A stretch of 64,000 nucleotides of DNA from NCBI RefSeq assembly GCF_001922345.1, contig NZ_CP018812.1:1550001-1614000 (forward strand), in the 5' to 3' direction. A model generated the notes under the pieces. It did not search any database, had not been told where the DNA came from, and worked only from the letters and a program-made list of their open reading frames with translations. Positions 53,581 to 61,774 of this stretch are shown in pieces. Position 1 is the stretch's first letter; the number at the start of each line of letters is the position of its first letter. Position numbers and translations under genes: made by a program. The stretch comes from Paraburkholderia sp. SOS3 (GTDB taxonomy: Bacteria > Pseudomonadota > Gammaproteobacteria > Burkholderiales > Burkholderiaceae).

Positions 53581-54105
53581 ATGACACATATAATAAAAAT
53601 GTGTGCCGCAACGCTCGCATTAATCTCAATTTCACTCAATGCGCAAGTGCTGTCGCCCTTCGTGCAGGACGATCACAAAAAAATGGGCATTGGGTTATTT
53701 TCACCAGCTGATGCTATCGAGATCAATCATATTGACTCGGATCCGGAAATTGTGAGCGTTGATTTCATTGGGGCGAATGGCAAGCGGGTTGCCGTTGCCG
53801 AGTTCAGCCAGACGGGGAGTGCAATGCCTGATGTGGCCAGTGTCTTTAAAGGTAAGTTCAAGGAACAGCCACTTCTCGTATTGATTGTAAAGTGGTATTT
53901 CTATCTTCCGGGCGTTGATACGGACGCAGACTACTATGAGATTCATGTCTTCAATGTATCGGAACATGGAACTCGCTTTTCGCGAAATGACTTCCTATCC
54001 CGTGTTTTTGGCTCTGGTTTTGATGGAAGGCATGAAGGAGAGTATTCCAGTTTCAAATATAAAGATGCTGGATCTGTCAGGAAGAGATTGCATGAACTTG
54101 AATAA
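53581..54105 (+). CDS. Candidate immunity protein 1 (exported, AT-rich)
   Basis: A 174-residue ORF that begins one base after the effector stop (TAAaATG), so the two are coupled. N-terminal signal peptide MTHIIKMCAATLALISISLNAQV sends it to the periplasm, where a peptidoglycan-cleaving effector would act. The rest is a mixed alpha/beta domain of unknown family. Base composition is clearly more AT-rich than the genome, as for many immunity genes gained by transfer. The longer frame from 53512 overlaps the effector and is not needed. Confidence 0.75.
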   Translation: MTHIIKMCAATLALISISLNAQVLSPFVQDDHKKMGIGLFSPADAIEINHIDSDPEIVSVDFIGANGKRVAVAEFSQTGSAMPDVASVFKGKFKEQPLLVLIVKWYFYLPGVDTDADYYEIHVFNVSEHGTRFSRNDFLSRVFGSGFDGRHEGEYSSFKYKDAGSVRKRLHELE

Positions 54106-54162
54106 TGGGACTTGTGCACGGCGTCCGCGGGGAGTGTTTCTTTATAGACTGGAAGGTGCAAA

Positions 54163-55002
54163 ATGAGCCGTGTGTTGCTTGTTATCATATTTATGGCATT
54201 CGGTAATCCGGTGTTCGCCTGTGGAAAATTTTCGGATGACATCGTAGAAAAACTGATGAAAAACGTACGCGCTGCGATGGTTCGTGCTAACGATATATCG
54301 ATGACGAACATCGGAAGCACCCCCTATATTTGCAAAGCGTGGGAGGCGTACCCGGGGCTGGATATCATAGTCATTCCTTACACGAGCTATGTGACGGGCG
54401 GGTCATATCCCAAGCATTCCGGATTTATTGTTTCAGTGGTCGACGAGGAAAAAAATATTTTGATCGGTTCTGTTGATGAGTCAGATCTATTCGATGCGGA
54501 GGTGCTCGAATTGTCTGGAGTGGAAATCGACGCGACGGATTACCAGATCGACGATTCCGCACATGCATTCGGCGTGCGATATTCACGCAAAAATACGTCG
54601 GAATCGCAACCATTTCATGAAGAATGGATAAGGCTCTATGTATTTCGCGGAATTCAGTTGAAGATGATTGCGGGCCCTATTTTGATGTCTCTGTACGAAC
54701 AAAGCGGCAATGGCAAGTGTGAATTTACTGGGAAGGAGGTGAAAACGTCAGTGGCGTGGGACAAGTCTGGGGCCGGCGGAAAGGGAGAATTCGTCGTCAA
54801 CGTCGATTCCAGATATTTCAACTCGGACACGGAAAGTTGCAACAGAACGACCAGCGAATGGACAAGGGATCGATACGACATGGAATTTGACGGGGAAACC
54901 TTCGTTGTTCCGCGTCCGCTACAGGATCCACTAAAAAACCTGAACCCTGATTGGATCGGAAGGCGCCCGGTGCCGGGACGCCCCTCGTTTTCGATCGAAT
55001 AG
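54163..55002 (+). CDS. Candidate immunity protein 2 / exported hypothetical protein
   Basis: A 279-residue ORF with signal peptide MSRVLLVIIFMAFGNPVFA followed by Cys, so it may be a lipoprotein. Beta-rich mature domain without a family I recognise (KHSGFIVSVVDEEKNILIGSVDESDLF). It follows candidate 1 by 57 bases, is equally AT-rich, and ends in a Pro/Arg-rich stretch. It may be a second immunity protein or a lipoprotein needed for resistance. The function is inferred from position and export only. Confidence 0.7.
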   Translation: MSRVLLVIIFMAFGNPVFACGKFSDDIVEKLMKNVRAAMVRANDISMTNIGSTPYICKAWEAYPGLDIIVIPYTSYVTGGSYPKHSGFIVSVVDEEKNILIGSVDESDLFDAEVLELSGVEIDATDYQIDDSAHAFGVRYSRKNTSESQPFHEEWIRLYVFRGIQLKMIAGPILMSLYEQSGNGKCEFTGKEVKTSVAWDKSGAGGKGEFVVNVDSRYFNSDTESCNRTTSEWTRDRYDMEFDGETFVVPRPLQDPLKNLNPDWIGRRPVPGRPSFSIE

Positions 55003-55104
55003 GTCAGGGAACACAGATAGTCGAACCATTGGCCGTTGCTTTGAGTGCCACCTGACCGGGACCTGGTACCTTGCGACCCGGCGGATAACAACTGCGAGAA
55101 CAAC

Positions 55105-55395
55105 ATGACCCTGCGCCACGACATCTGCGACGGCGACACCACCACAGCCGGCGGCCGCGTATCGGCCACTTCTGAACGCGACATGCTGCAGAACCGCGCC
55201 GTCGCTTACGAAGGCGACCCGGTCCACTGCCCGGCATGCAATAGCACAGGTCGCATCGTGTGCGCCGGAGATGGCGCGCGAGATCAAGGTCCGGACGGCC
55301 GGAAGTCCGCGCTTAGCGGCGACTGGTGCGTATGCAATTGCGCCGGGCATCCGCGTTTGATCGCCTCGCAAGATCGCTCCGGGCCTCGCGCATAA
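55105..55395 (+). CDS. PAAR-domain protein (T6SS spike tip)
   Basis: A 96-residue protein with PAAR-type repeats: GDTTTAGGRVSAT at the N-terminus, YEGDPVHCPAC with the Cys pair, GRIVCAGDG, then VCNCAGHPRLIASQ. PAAR proteins cap the VgrG trimer with a zinc-bound cone. Start is ATG 55105. It ends the orphan vgrG island, and composition has returned to the genomic high GC here. Confidence 0.9.
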   Translation: MTLRHDICDGDTTTAGGRVSATSERDMLQNRAVAYEGDPVHCPACNSTGRIVCAGDGARDQGPDGRKSALSGDWCVCNCAGHPRLIASQDRSGPRA

Positions 55396-55470
55396 GGGAC
55401 GTAAAAAGCGCACACGCGAGGCGCAGCGCTAAAGCGTTGGCACAGCGAATTGCGGCTCAGGGGGAACACG

Positions 55471-55986
55471 TCAACCTGTTCCCATCGCCTTCAGCCAATG
55501 CAGGTTATGCCACCGATGCGCCGACAAACGCGTCACGACAAACCACGCGCCCGCCCAAGCGGCCGCCACCACCAGCGCATCACATCGTCCGCTATTCCAC
55601 CAGTTCAGCGAATGACGCGCAGCGATCCACGGCACGCCGAGCGGGTTCGGCCAATCGGCGAGCAGATGCATGATGCCGCCGCACGCAAACCCGAACAGCG
55701 CCGCCGCGGCCGGATAATGTCCAAGCCAATGATAAGCAGCGGCGAGCAGCGCGATCCACGCGACACCCCAATGCGTCGCCGTACGATGCGTGATCCACAG
55801 TCTGCGCGTGCGCGACCACCACGCCACTTCGAGCCAATCGGGCGCAGTGCCGCCGGTTACGCCTGCGCCAAACGCAATCGCGATCCACACGTGATACGGG
55901 CCGCCGGCACCCGAATGAGCGACGATTGCCGCAGCAATCGCGCCAGCGGCCCATCCGGTCGCATGATGCGCAGCATTCGAAGCCAT
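55471..55986 (-). CDS. Membrane-bound metal-dependent hydrolase-like protein
   Basis: A 171-residue protein with several hydrophobic segments and the conserved His/Asp pattern of the YdjM-type family (THRTATHWGVAW, GGIMHLLADWPNPLG). The family is annotated as a membrane-bound metal-dependent hydrolase, LexA-controlled in some bacteria. No LexA box was looked for with certainty. It lies 10 bases downstream of a lipoprotein gene on the same strand. Confidence 0.8.
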   Translation of the reverse strand: MASNAAHHATGWAAGAIAAAIVAHSGAGGPYHVWIAIAFGAGVTGGTAPDWLEVAWWSRTRRLWITHRTATHWGVAWIALLAAAYHWLGHYPAAAALFGFACGGIMHLLADWPNPLGVPWIAARHSLNWWNSGRCDALVVAAAWAGAWFVVTRLSAHRWHNLHWLKAMGTG

Positions 55987-55996
55987 CCCGCTGCGG

Positions 55997-56332
55997 CTAC
56001 GTCGTGCACCGCGCGATCGCGAAGCGCAGTTCCTCTTCAGGCGGATCGTCCGACGTGCCCCGTACGACCTTCACCACCGAGCCGCCGCGCGACGGCGTCA
56101 GCGTAATGAAGTAGGACCCGTGCGACGATGACCCCACCGTGAGTTCGGTCGAACCGTTGTTGTTCGACGTATGCACGCGCGACAGACGCCTGTCGAGGCA
56201 ACGCGCAATATCCGATGTCTGGCGAGCGGACGATACATAGACCATCGTGCCGGATGCCGCGCTCTCGGGCCCGCGCGACGAACCGCAGGCCGCCACGAAC
56301 ACGAGCGGCGCGAGGAGAAGGAGTTTTTTCAT
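55997..56332 (-). CDS. Small lipoprotein
   Basis: A 111-residue protein with signal MKKLLLLAPLVFVAACG, lipobox VAAC, so it is attached to a membrane as a lipoprotein. The mature domain has one later Cys pair (ARCLDRRL, AIARCTT) and reads MVYVSSARQTSDIA. It may be a beta-alpha repeat domain. Function unknown. First gene of a leftward pair with the hydrolase-like gene. Confidence 0.85.
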   Translation of the reverse strand: MKKLLLLAPLVFVAACGSSRGPESAASGTMVYVSSARQTSDIARCLDRRLSRVHTSNNNGSTELTVGSSSHGSYFITLTPSRGGSVVKVVRGTSDDPPEEELRFAIARCTT

Positions 56333-56432
56333 CGTTGGGTCGTTTGAATGTCTGTGCCGATGCGATTGTCACACGCGTCAAAGCGCGACGAAAAGACGGT
56401 TTACATTCAGTAACCGGTCTGAGGCATTCACA

Positions 56433-56466
56433 AAAAAACGCGCGCGTCGTGAAGACGCGCGCGTTC
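56433..56466 (-). terminator. Intrinsic terminator after the porin gene
   Basis: On the minus strand AACGCGCGCGTC / GACGCGCGCGTT (12-bp stem, 5-nt loop) is followed by a run of seven T. It ends the porin transcript. Confidence 0.92.
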
Positions 56467-56543
56467 ATCGATGCAGGGCAGGGTATCGCTGCCTTATTTC
56501 AAACAGCCTTCAGGCCGCCATCGCACGGCCCGGCATCAACTGC

Positions 56544-57695
56544 TTAGAAGCGGTGACGCAGACCCACGGCAGCCGCGACCTGGTTGCCCGTCGACGACGG
56601 CTCGAGCGTGTTGATCGTCGCAACGTTAGCACCGAAATTGCCGAGCTCGCCCGATGCGTGCGAGTACACGCCTTCGAGATACACGTCCGTGCGCTTGCTC
56701 AGCGAGTAGTCGGTCGTCAGCGACACCGTGTGCCACTTCGGATCGCCGTTGTTCGCCGTGCCCGTCACCTTGCCGTCCGTGAACGTGTACGCGGCCGCGA
56801 GGCTCAACGCCGGCGTCAGTGCATAACGGCCGTTGACTTCGTAGTTGTCGAGGTGCAGGTTCATGCCTGCCACGCCCGGCAGCACGAAGCCGCCCGACGA
56901 GAGGCCTTGCACGCCGTCGAGTTGCGTATGCGTGTAGACGAAGTTCGCGGTGGCCGGGCCGTACGTATAGCCGATACCTGCGCCATACGTGCGCTGCTGG
57001 TTCGATGCGATGTTCGCGTTGCCGTTCTGCACCGAAACCGCACCACTCACGTTCGAGCCTGCGTTGTTCAGTTGCAGGTACGACGCAGCGATGTTCAACG
57101 GACCGTTGTTATACGATGCGCCCGCACTCCATGCGCGGTTCTGCGAGAACTGGCCCGCCTGGTTCGAGAAGCCATACAGGCCGCCGAACGTCAGACCGGA
57201 GTAGTTCGCGCTCGTGTACTTCACCGAGTTCTGAACCGAGAACGAGTTGTCGAGGTTGTCGTTATCGAACGGGTGCGCCGCGAGGTTGTTGCCGTAGCCG
57301 CCGCCCGCTGCCGACAGCGGTGCGAGGAAGTCGACCATCGAGTCATACTGGCGACCGAGCGTAACCGTACCGTACTGGTTGCTCTGCAAACCGACGAACG
57401 CCTGACGGTTGAACAGGTTGTTGCTCTGCGAGAACTGGCCGTTGTTCAGGTTGAAGCCGCTTTCCAACGTGAAGATCGCATGCAGACCGCCGCCGAGATC
57501 TTCGTTGCCCTTCAGGCCAAAGTACGTGTTCGACACGCTGCCGCTGGATTGCTGCCAGTTGCTATGGCCACCCTGGTTGTTCGAGTAGACGAGACCAGCA
57601 TCCAGCGTACCGTACAGCGTCACGCTACTTTGCGCATATACAGCCGGCGCGACGAATGCGCCGATGATGCTCGCAACGAAAAGGCTTTTTTTCAT
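56544..57695 (-). CDS. Gram-negative trimeric porin (Burkholderia Porin_4 type)
   Basis: A 383-residue outer-membrane porin. Signal peptide MKKSLFVASIIGAFVAPAVYA with cleavage before QSSVTLYGTLDAGL, the classic beta-proteobacterial porin start. Strands end with the C-terminal GLRHRF, a terminal Phe needed for BAM assembly. It forms a 16-strand barrel trimer for passive uptake of small solutes. Start at ATG 57695 has GGAG 11 bases upstream. An intrinsic terminator follows. Confidence 0.96.
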   Translation of the reverse strand: MKKSLFVASIIGAFVAPAVYAQSSVTLYGTLDAGLVYSNNQGGHSNWQQSSGSVSNTYFGLKGNEDLGGGLHAIFTLESGFNLNNGQFSQSNNLFNRQAFVGLQSNQYGTVTLGRQYDSMVDFLAPLSAAGGGYGNNLAAHPFDNDNLDNSFSVQNSVKYTSANYSGLTFGGLYGFSNQAGQFSQNRAWSAGASYNNGPLNIAASYLQLNNAGSNVSGAVSVQNGNANIASNQQRTYGAGIGYTYGPATANFVYTHTQLDGVQGLSSGGFVLPGVAGMNLHLDNYEVNGRYALTPALSLAAAYTFTDGKVTGTANNGDPKWHTVSLTTDYSLSKRTDVYLEGVYSHASGELGNFGANVATINTLEPSSTGNQVAAAVGLRHRF

Positions 57696-58088
57696 GGTTT
57701 GTAAACTCCGAGACAGTGCGTAGAGAATCGCGTTGATACTGTGCATACCGCCGATCGCGCGGCCGCCAGACGATCCGAAGCGAAGTTTATTCTGATTATT
57801 CCAGGCCCTAACTGCGTATCGCGCAACAATCAGTTCCGAAAATCGGAATAGCGCGATTAATCGTCGTAAGTGCGTTTAGATAAAGGGAAAATCGGGTGCG
57901 GCACCGACGATTGACATGCGTGTCAATCCCAAGGCTGTTGTTCGGGCGCGACGTGTCGTGCTTTCGCGAAAGAGAAGGAAAAGTTCGAAAATCGGAAAGC
58001 GGGCAATTTATTCGTGTGGTTTTTGGCAAAGAACTTTTCCACGATATGCAGTCGCCGCTGCAGCTGCATGCGCATACAATTGAGTTGC

Positions 58089-58116
58089 CCCTTGACCAAG
58101 GGTGGTCTTTTTTATC
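58089..58116 (+). terminator. First of two tandem plus-strand terminators
   Basis: CCCTT-GACC-AAGGG stem followed by TGGTC and six T. On its own it is weak. Confidence 0.55.
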
Positions 58117-58128
58117 TGTACTTTCTTT

Positions 58129-58153
58129 CGCGGCCTTCGGGCCGCGTTTTTTT
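58129..58153 (+). terminator. Second tandem terminator with UUCG tetraloop
   Basis: CGCGGCC-TTCG-GGCCGCG followed by seven T: a perfect 7-bp stem with the very stable TTCG tetraloop. Confidence 0.9.
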
Positions 58154-58480
58154 ACCGATTTATTTCGATTATTGCGCTATTCGAATTTATTCAGCTTTCG
58201 AACGATTGTAGGCGAAATAAACGATCGGTATTTGAAAAGTGCAATAACAGTCAATCGACAGCATCGTTGCTCGTCTTCAGGCATCGCAGCCTTGAGCGGA
58301 TCGGCGGAATTGCGCAGTTGAGCCATATCGGCTGACGCAGCCGCTATACGCGCAGGGACGGCACTCACCACGCAGGATGCGGGCGAAAGGGTTCTGCGAA
58401 GTTGTGGACAACCTGCACGGCACATGCATGCAGTGCCGTGCTGCGCGAAGCAAAGCGTCTCTTACCGTTTGCGAAGAGCC

Positions 58481-58924
58481 TTATTTGCGTTTGCAGAAGA
58501 TCGCCGTGATGTGCGGTCCGACATGATGCACGATCGCGTTGCTGCCCGCCTCGGTAACCGCCGCCTGCACCTTCTCGGTGTTGCCGAACACCACCGCGCC
58601 GTAAGCGGACTTCGCAAGTGGTTCGCCCTTGCCGCGCTTGAAAAGCGGGTCGTCGTGTTCGTAACCGACCACCGCGAACACAGTGAATCCGAATGCCGTG
58701 AGCCGCTCGCCGCGCACCGGCTGGAACGCATTGATCGAATTGCTTTCGACGCGCATCGGCTTCGGGTCGATCAGTTGCTGATCTGCAAGACTACCGATGA
58801 ACTCGTGCGCCGATTCGCCGCAAGCGAGCGCTGCATCGAGTTCGGCCGCGCGTGAAACGAGCGGTGTCGTGACGACAACGACGGCAATGAGCGCCGCGAA
58901 AAAGACAATGAAGGTGCGTTTCAT
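58481..58924 (-). CDS. Exported hypothetical protein
   Basis: A 147-residue protein with signal peptide MKRTFIVFFAALIAVVVVTTPLVSRA. The mature part starts AELDAALACGESAHEFIGSL and contains one Cys pair (first at LACGES, last at AIFCKRK). No family recognised. Start at ATG 58924 fits the signal peptide. Leftward, divergent from the lipid-headgroup operon. Confidence 0.75.
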   Translation of the reverse strand: MKRTFIVFFAALIAVVVVTTPLVSRAAELDAALACGESAHEFIGSLADQQLIDPKPMRVESNSINAFQPVRGERLTAFGFTVFAVVGYEHDDPLFKRGKGEPLAKSAYGAVVFGNTEKVQAAVTEAGSNAIVHHVGPHITAIFCKRK

Positions 58925-59167
58925 ATTCTTGGTCGAATGCACGCCGTGCTCGTCGGTCCTCAGGTCCAGTCGCGCTGCGCGACCGCGGCGCAATACCCAA
59001 CGCCATTCGAGGCACCCGACAATTTCACAACAACCCGGCAACAAAGGCGGCACTTTAGCCGGCTTTGTCAATTCCTGCTTGCGACGCTGGGCAAGCGATC
59101 CAGCCAAACCAACAGTTTCACGACAAATGCGGGCATGAAAGTTCATTCCCGTATATATTGCCGGGTT

Positions 59168-59896
59168 ATGACATCGAAAGAACCCCTATCAGCGGCGCCT
59201 GAGGTCACTAAAGGCACTAAAAGCGCTCCGCCGCCCAGAATGTGGGACGCCAAATTGGCGCGGCGGCTGATCATGCCGCTCGTCGATACCCGTGTCACAC
59301 CGAATCACCTCACCACCGTCCGGCTGCTGATCGGCCTTGCGGGCGCGCTTTGCCTCGCGCGTGGCGGGTACGGTTGGACCAACCTCGGTGCGTTCTTCAT
59401 CATCCTGTCCAATTTCGTCGATCACACCGACGGCGAACTGGCGCGCGTGAGCGGCAAATCGAGCCGCATCGGTCATTTTTACGATCTCGCTTCGGATGCA
59501 CTTGTCACCGTGCTGCTGTTCGGCGGCATCGGCTATGGCGTGCAGGCGGCGAACGTGCAGAGCTGGATCGGCATCTCCGTGCCGCCGTTCCTGCTTGGCT
59601 GCGTTGCAGGCGTGGCGGTCGCGCTGATCTTTTTCCTGCGCATGCGCATCGAGGAAATGGAAGGCAAGGCCGGCACGAAGCAGGCATCGGTCGGCGGCTT
59701 CGAAACCGAAGACGTGCTGTACCTGTTGCCGCTCGTGACGCTGTTTGGCGGTGTCACGCCGTTTCTGATCGCCGCTTCGATTGGCGCACCGCTCTTTGCC
59801 GCGTGGGTCGTGATCGACCACCGGCGCGTCATGCGTCGCAGTCGTCCGTTGATGGAAGCCAAGCAGGAAGCCAGTCAGATGTGGGTTAGCCGATGA
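59168..59896 (+). CDS. CDP-alcohol phosphatidyltransferase family protein
   Basis: A 242-residue membrane enzyme with about six helices. The full catalytic motif is visible: D-G-x2-A-R-x8-G-x3-D-x3-D in HTDGELARVSGKSSRIGHFYDLASD near residue 88. It transfers a phosphoalcohol between a CDP-alcohol and an alcohol or lipid. Start at ATG 59168; no strong ribosome site. The stop overlaps the next start (ATGA). With the nucleotidyltransferase downstream, it may use a cytidylylated headgroup made in the same operon. Confidence 0.92.
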   Translation: MTSKEPLSAAPEVTKGTKSAPPPRMWDAKLARRLIMPLVDTRVTPNHLTTVRLLIGLAGALCLARGGYGWTNLGAFFIILSNFVDHTDGELARVSGKSSRIGHFYDLASDALVTVLLFGGIGYGVQAANVQSWIGISVPPFLLGCVAGVAVALIFFLRMRIEEMEGKAGTKQASVGGFETEDVLYLLPLVTLFGGVTPFLIAASIGAPLFAAWVVIDHRRVMRRSRPLMEAKQEASQMWVSR

Positions 59897-60741
59897 GCAC
59901 GTCAGCCGAACGACCGTACGTCGTTATGCAAGCTTCTTCTCTCGCTGCCGGCTCGCCGCCGGCAGCGGCCGTTCCGGACCCTGACCGATCGGTCGCGGGT
60001 CGCGTGCGCGCGTTCGACAATCCACAGTTGCGCAAGCAGTTCGCCGACCAGGGCTCGTTCCTGTATCTCGACGAGTTCCTCGCGCCCGAAGTGACCGCGC
60101 AACTCATTGCGAGCGCGCGCGAGCTGCTTGGCGAAGTCAACCGCAATTATCTGCCTGGCCACAAGCAGGGTGGCAGCGTCAGCCGTCATACGATCGACCG
60201 GCTTGCGCCGTTCATCGCCGAGTTGTATCGCTCGAAGGAGCTGATCGGCTGGCTCGAGCAGCTGACCGGCGACAAACTGCTCGTCTCGCCCGACGACGAT
60301 CCGCATGCCTACGCGCTGTATTACTACACGCGTGCCGGCGACCATATCGGCTGGCATTACGACACGTCCTACTACGACGGCCGCCGCTATACGCTGCTGC
60401 TCGGCGTCATCGACGAATCGTCGTGCCGGCTCGACTACGAACTGCACACGAAAAATCCCGACGTGGCGGACGTGCCAGGTTCGGTGAAGATTCCGCCTGG
60501 CGGCCTCGTGTTCTTCGATGGCGACACGCTGCGCCATCGCATTACGGCGGCCAAAGACAACGAAATGCGCGTCTCGCTGACCTTCGAATACGTGACCGAT
60601 CCGAACATGCGCCCGTGGCGCCGCGTGATTTCGAACTTCAAGGACGCGATTGCGTATTTCGGTTTCCGCCAGGTATTCCGCCAGCTTGCCGGTGTTGGCA
60701 ATAAGGGCGGCAATAAGGGCAATAACGGAGGGCGCGCGTGA
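59893..60741 (+). CDS. 2-oxoglutarate/Fe(II)-dependent oxygenase family protein
   Basis: A 282-residue protein. The double-stranded beta-helix core has the iron triad as HYD in GWHYDTSYYDGRRYTLLLGV near residue 155 and the later His in GDTLRHRITAAKDNEMRVSLTFEY near 218, with the 2OG-binding Arg after it. It likely hydroxylates a substrate, in this context a lipid or headgroup. The C-terminal tail is Gly/Asn-rich. It starts in the stop codon of the upstream gene and ends in GTGA overlap with the next gene. Confidence 0.85.
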   Translation: MSTSAERPYVVMQASSLAAGSPPAAAVPDPDRSVAGRVRAFDNPQLRKQFADQGSFLYLDEFLAPEVTAQLIASARELLGEVNRNYLPGHKQGGSVSRHTIDRLAPFIAELYRSKELIGWLEQLTGDKLLVSPDDDPHAYALYYYTRAGDHIGWHYDTSYYDGRRYTLLLGVIDESSCRLDYELHTKNPDVADVPGSVKIPPGGLVFFDGDTLRHRITAAKDNEMRVSLTFEYVTDPNMRPWRRVISNFKDAIAYFGFRQVFRQLAGVGNKGGNKGNNGGRA

Positions 60742-61742
60742 GTCGGGCCGCCCTTATCCTGCTGACGATCGGCGGCGCGTTGTTCGTCGCGCTGCTCGCG
60801 TGGCAGGGCTTCGGCTCCGTCGCATCGACGCTGCTCACGGCAGGCTGGGGTCTCGCGCTCGTCGCGGCGCTGCATCTGCTGCCGCTCGTGCTCGATGCAG
60901 GTGCGATTTCCGTGCTGTTCGACAAGCGCCGCGACCGGGTAACCGGGCGCGATGCGGTGTTCGCGCGCTGGATCGGCGAATCGGTGAACAGCCTGTTGCC
61001 GGCCGGCCAGATCGGCGGCCCCGTGATGATGGTCCGCCAGCTCGCGCAGCGCGGCATGCCGATGCGCGATGCCGCCGCCGCGATCACCGTCAGCACGACC
61101 TTGCAGGCCATCGGCCAACTTGTTTTCGCGATGCTCGGCCTGTTGCTGTTCGGCGCATTTGCGTCGCATGGCGCATTCCATAACCTCGAGACGGCCGCGA
61201 CGATCGCGACTGCGGTGCTCGGCGCGATGGTGGTCGGCTTCTATCTGGCGCAGCGGCGCGGTCTGTTCGGGCGGGCGCTGCGCGCGATGTCGAAGGTTTT
61301 CGGCAAGCGCGACTGGTCGTCGCTGACGATGCGCGCCGACGCCGTCGATGCGGCGGTGCAGGCCTTGTACAGCGAGCGCCGCCGTGTCGTCGCGAGCTTC
61401 GTGCTGAGCCTTGCCGGCTGGGTGATCGGCACGGCGGAAGTGTGGCTCGCGCTGCGCTTTCTCGGCCACCCCGTCGATTGGGTCGACGCGCTGCTGCTCG
61501 AAAGCATCGGTCAGGCGATTCGCGGCGCCGCTTTTGCCATTCCGGGCTCGCTCGGCGTGCAGGAAGGCGGCTATCTGCTGCTCGCACCGCTCGTCGGCTT
61601 GCCGCCCGAGGCGGCACTCGCGTTGTCGCTGTCCAAGCGCGCACGCGAGTTGCTGCTCGGTCTGCCGGGACTGCTCTATCTGCATTTCAGCGAAAGAAGC
61701 TGGCAACGGCGGCGTACCACGCGCATGCCGGCCACCGATTGA
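60738..61742 (+). CDS. Lysylphosphatidylglycerol synthase TM-region / HpnL-like membrane protein
   Basis: A 334-residue membrane protein with eight or more helices of the UPF0104 / LPG_synthase_TM family (SVNSLLPAGQIGGPVMMVRQL, then IPGSLGVQEGGYLLLAPLVGL, both typical). Related proteins, including HpnL, move lipid intermediates across the membrane. Start is GTG 60738, overlapping the previous stop. In this operon it may flip the modified lipid. Function inferred from family and position. Confidence 0.85.
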   Translation: MSRAALILLTIGGALFVALLAWQGFGSVASTLLTAGWGLALVAALHLLPLVLDAGAISVLFDKRRDRVTGRDAVFARWIGESVNSLLPAGQIGGPVMMVRQLAQRGMPMRDAAAAITVSTTLQAIGQLVFAMLGLLLFGAFASHGAFHNLETAATIATAVLGAMVVGFYLAQRRGLFGRALRAMSKVFGKRDWSSLTMRADAVDAAVQALYSERRRVVASFVLSLAGWVIGTAEVWLALRFLGHPVDWVDALLLESIGQAIRGAAFAIPGSLGVQEGGYLLLAPLVGLPPEAALALSLSKRARELLLGLPGLLYLHFSERSWQRRRTTRMPATD

Positions 61743-61774
61743 TTCACCCGAAACCGAAAACAGAAGGACCGCGA

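Larger units (their letters stand above)
57696..58480. other. Long intergenic region with a candidate plus-strand small RNA
   Basis: About 785 bases between two leftward genes, with no convincing ORF. It contains the porin promoter region and two tandem plus-strand terminators (58089-58116 and 58129-58153). Because no plus-strand protein gene precedes them, a small RNA between about 57900 and 58150 is likely. TTGACA-TGCG-TGTCAA at 57912-57927 is an inverted repeat which may be a regulator site or include a -35 element. Confidence 0.5.
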
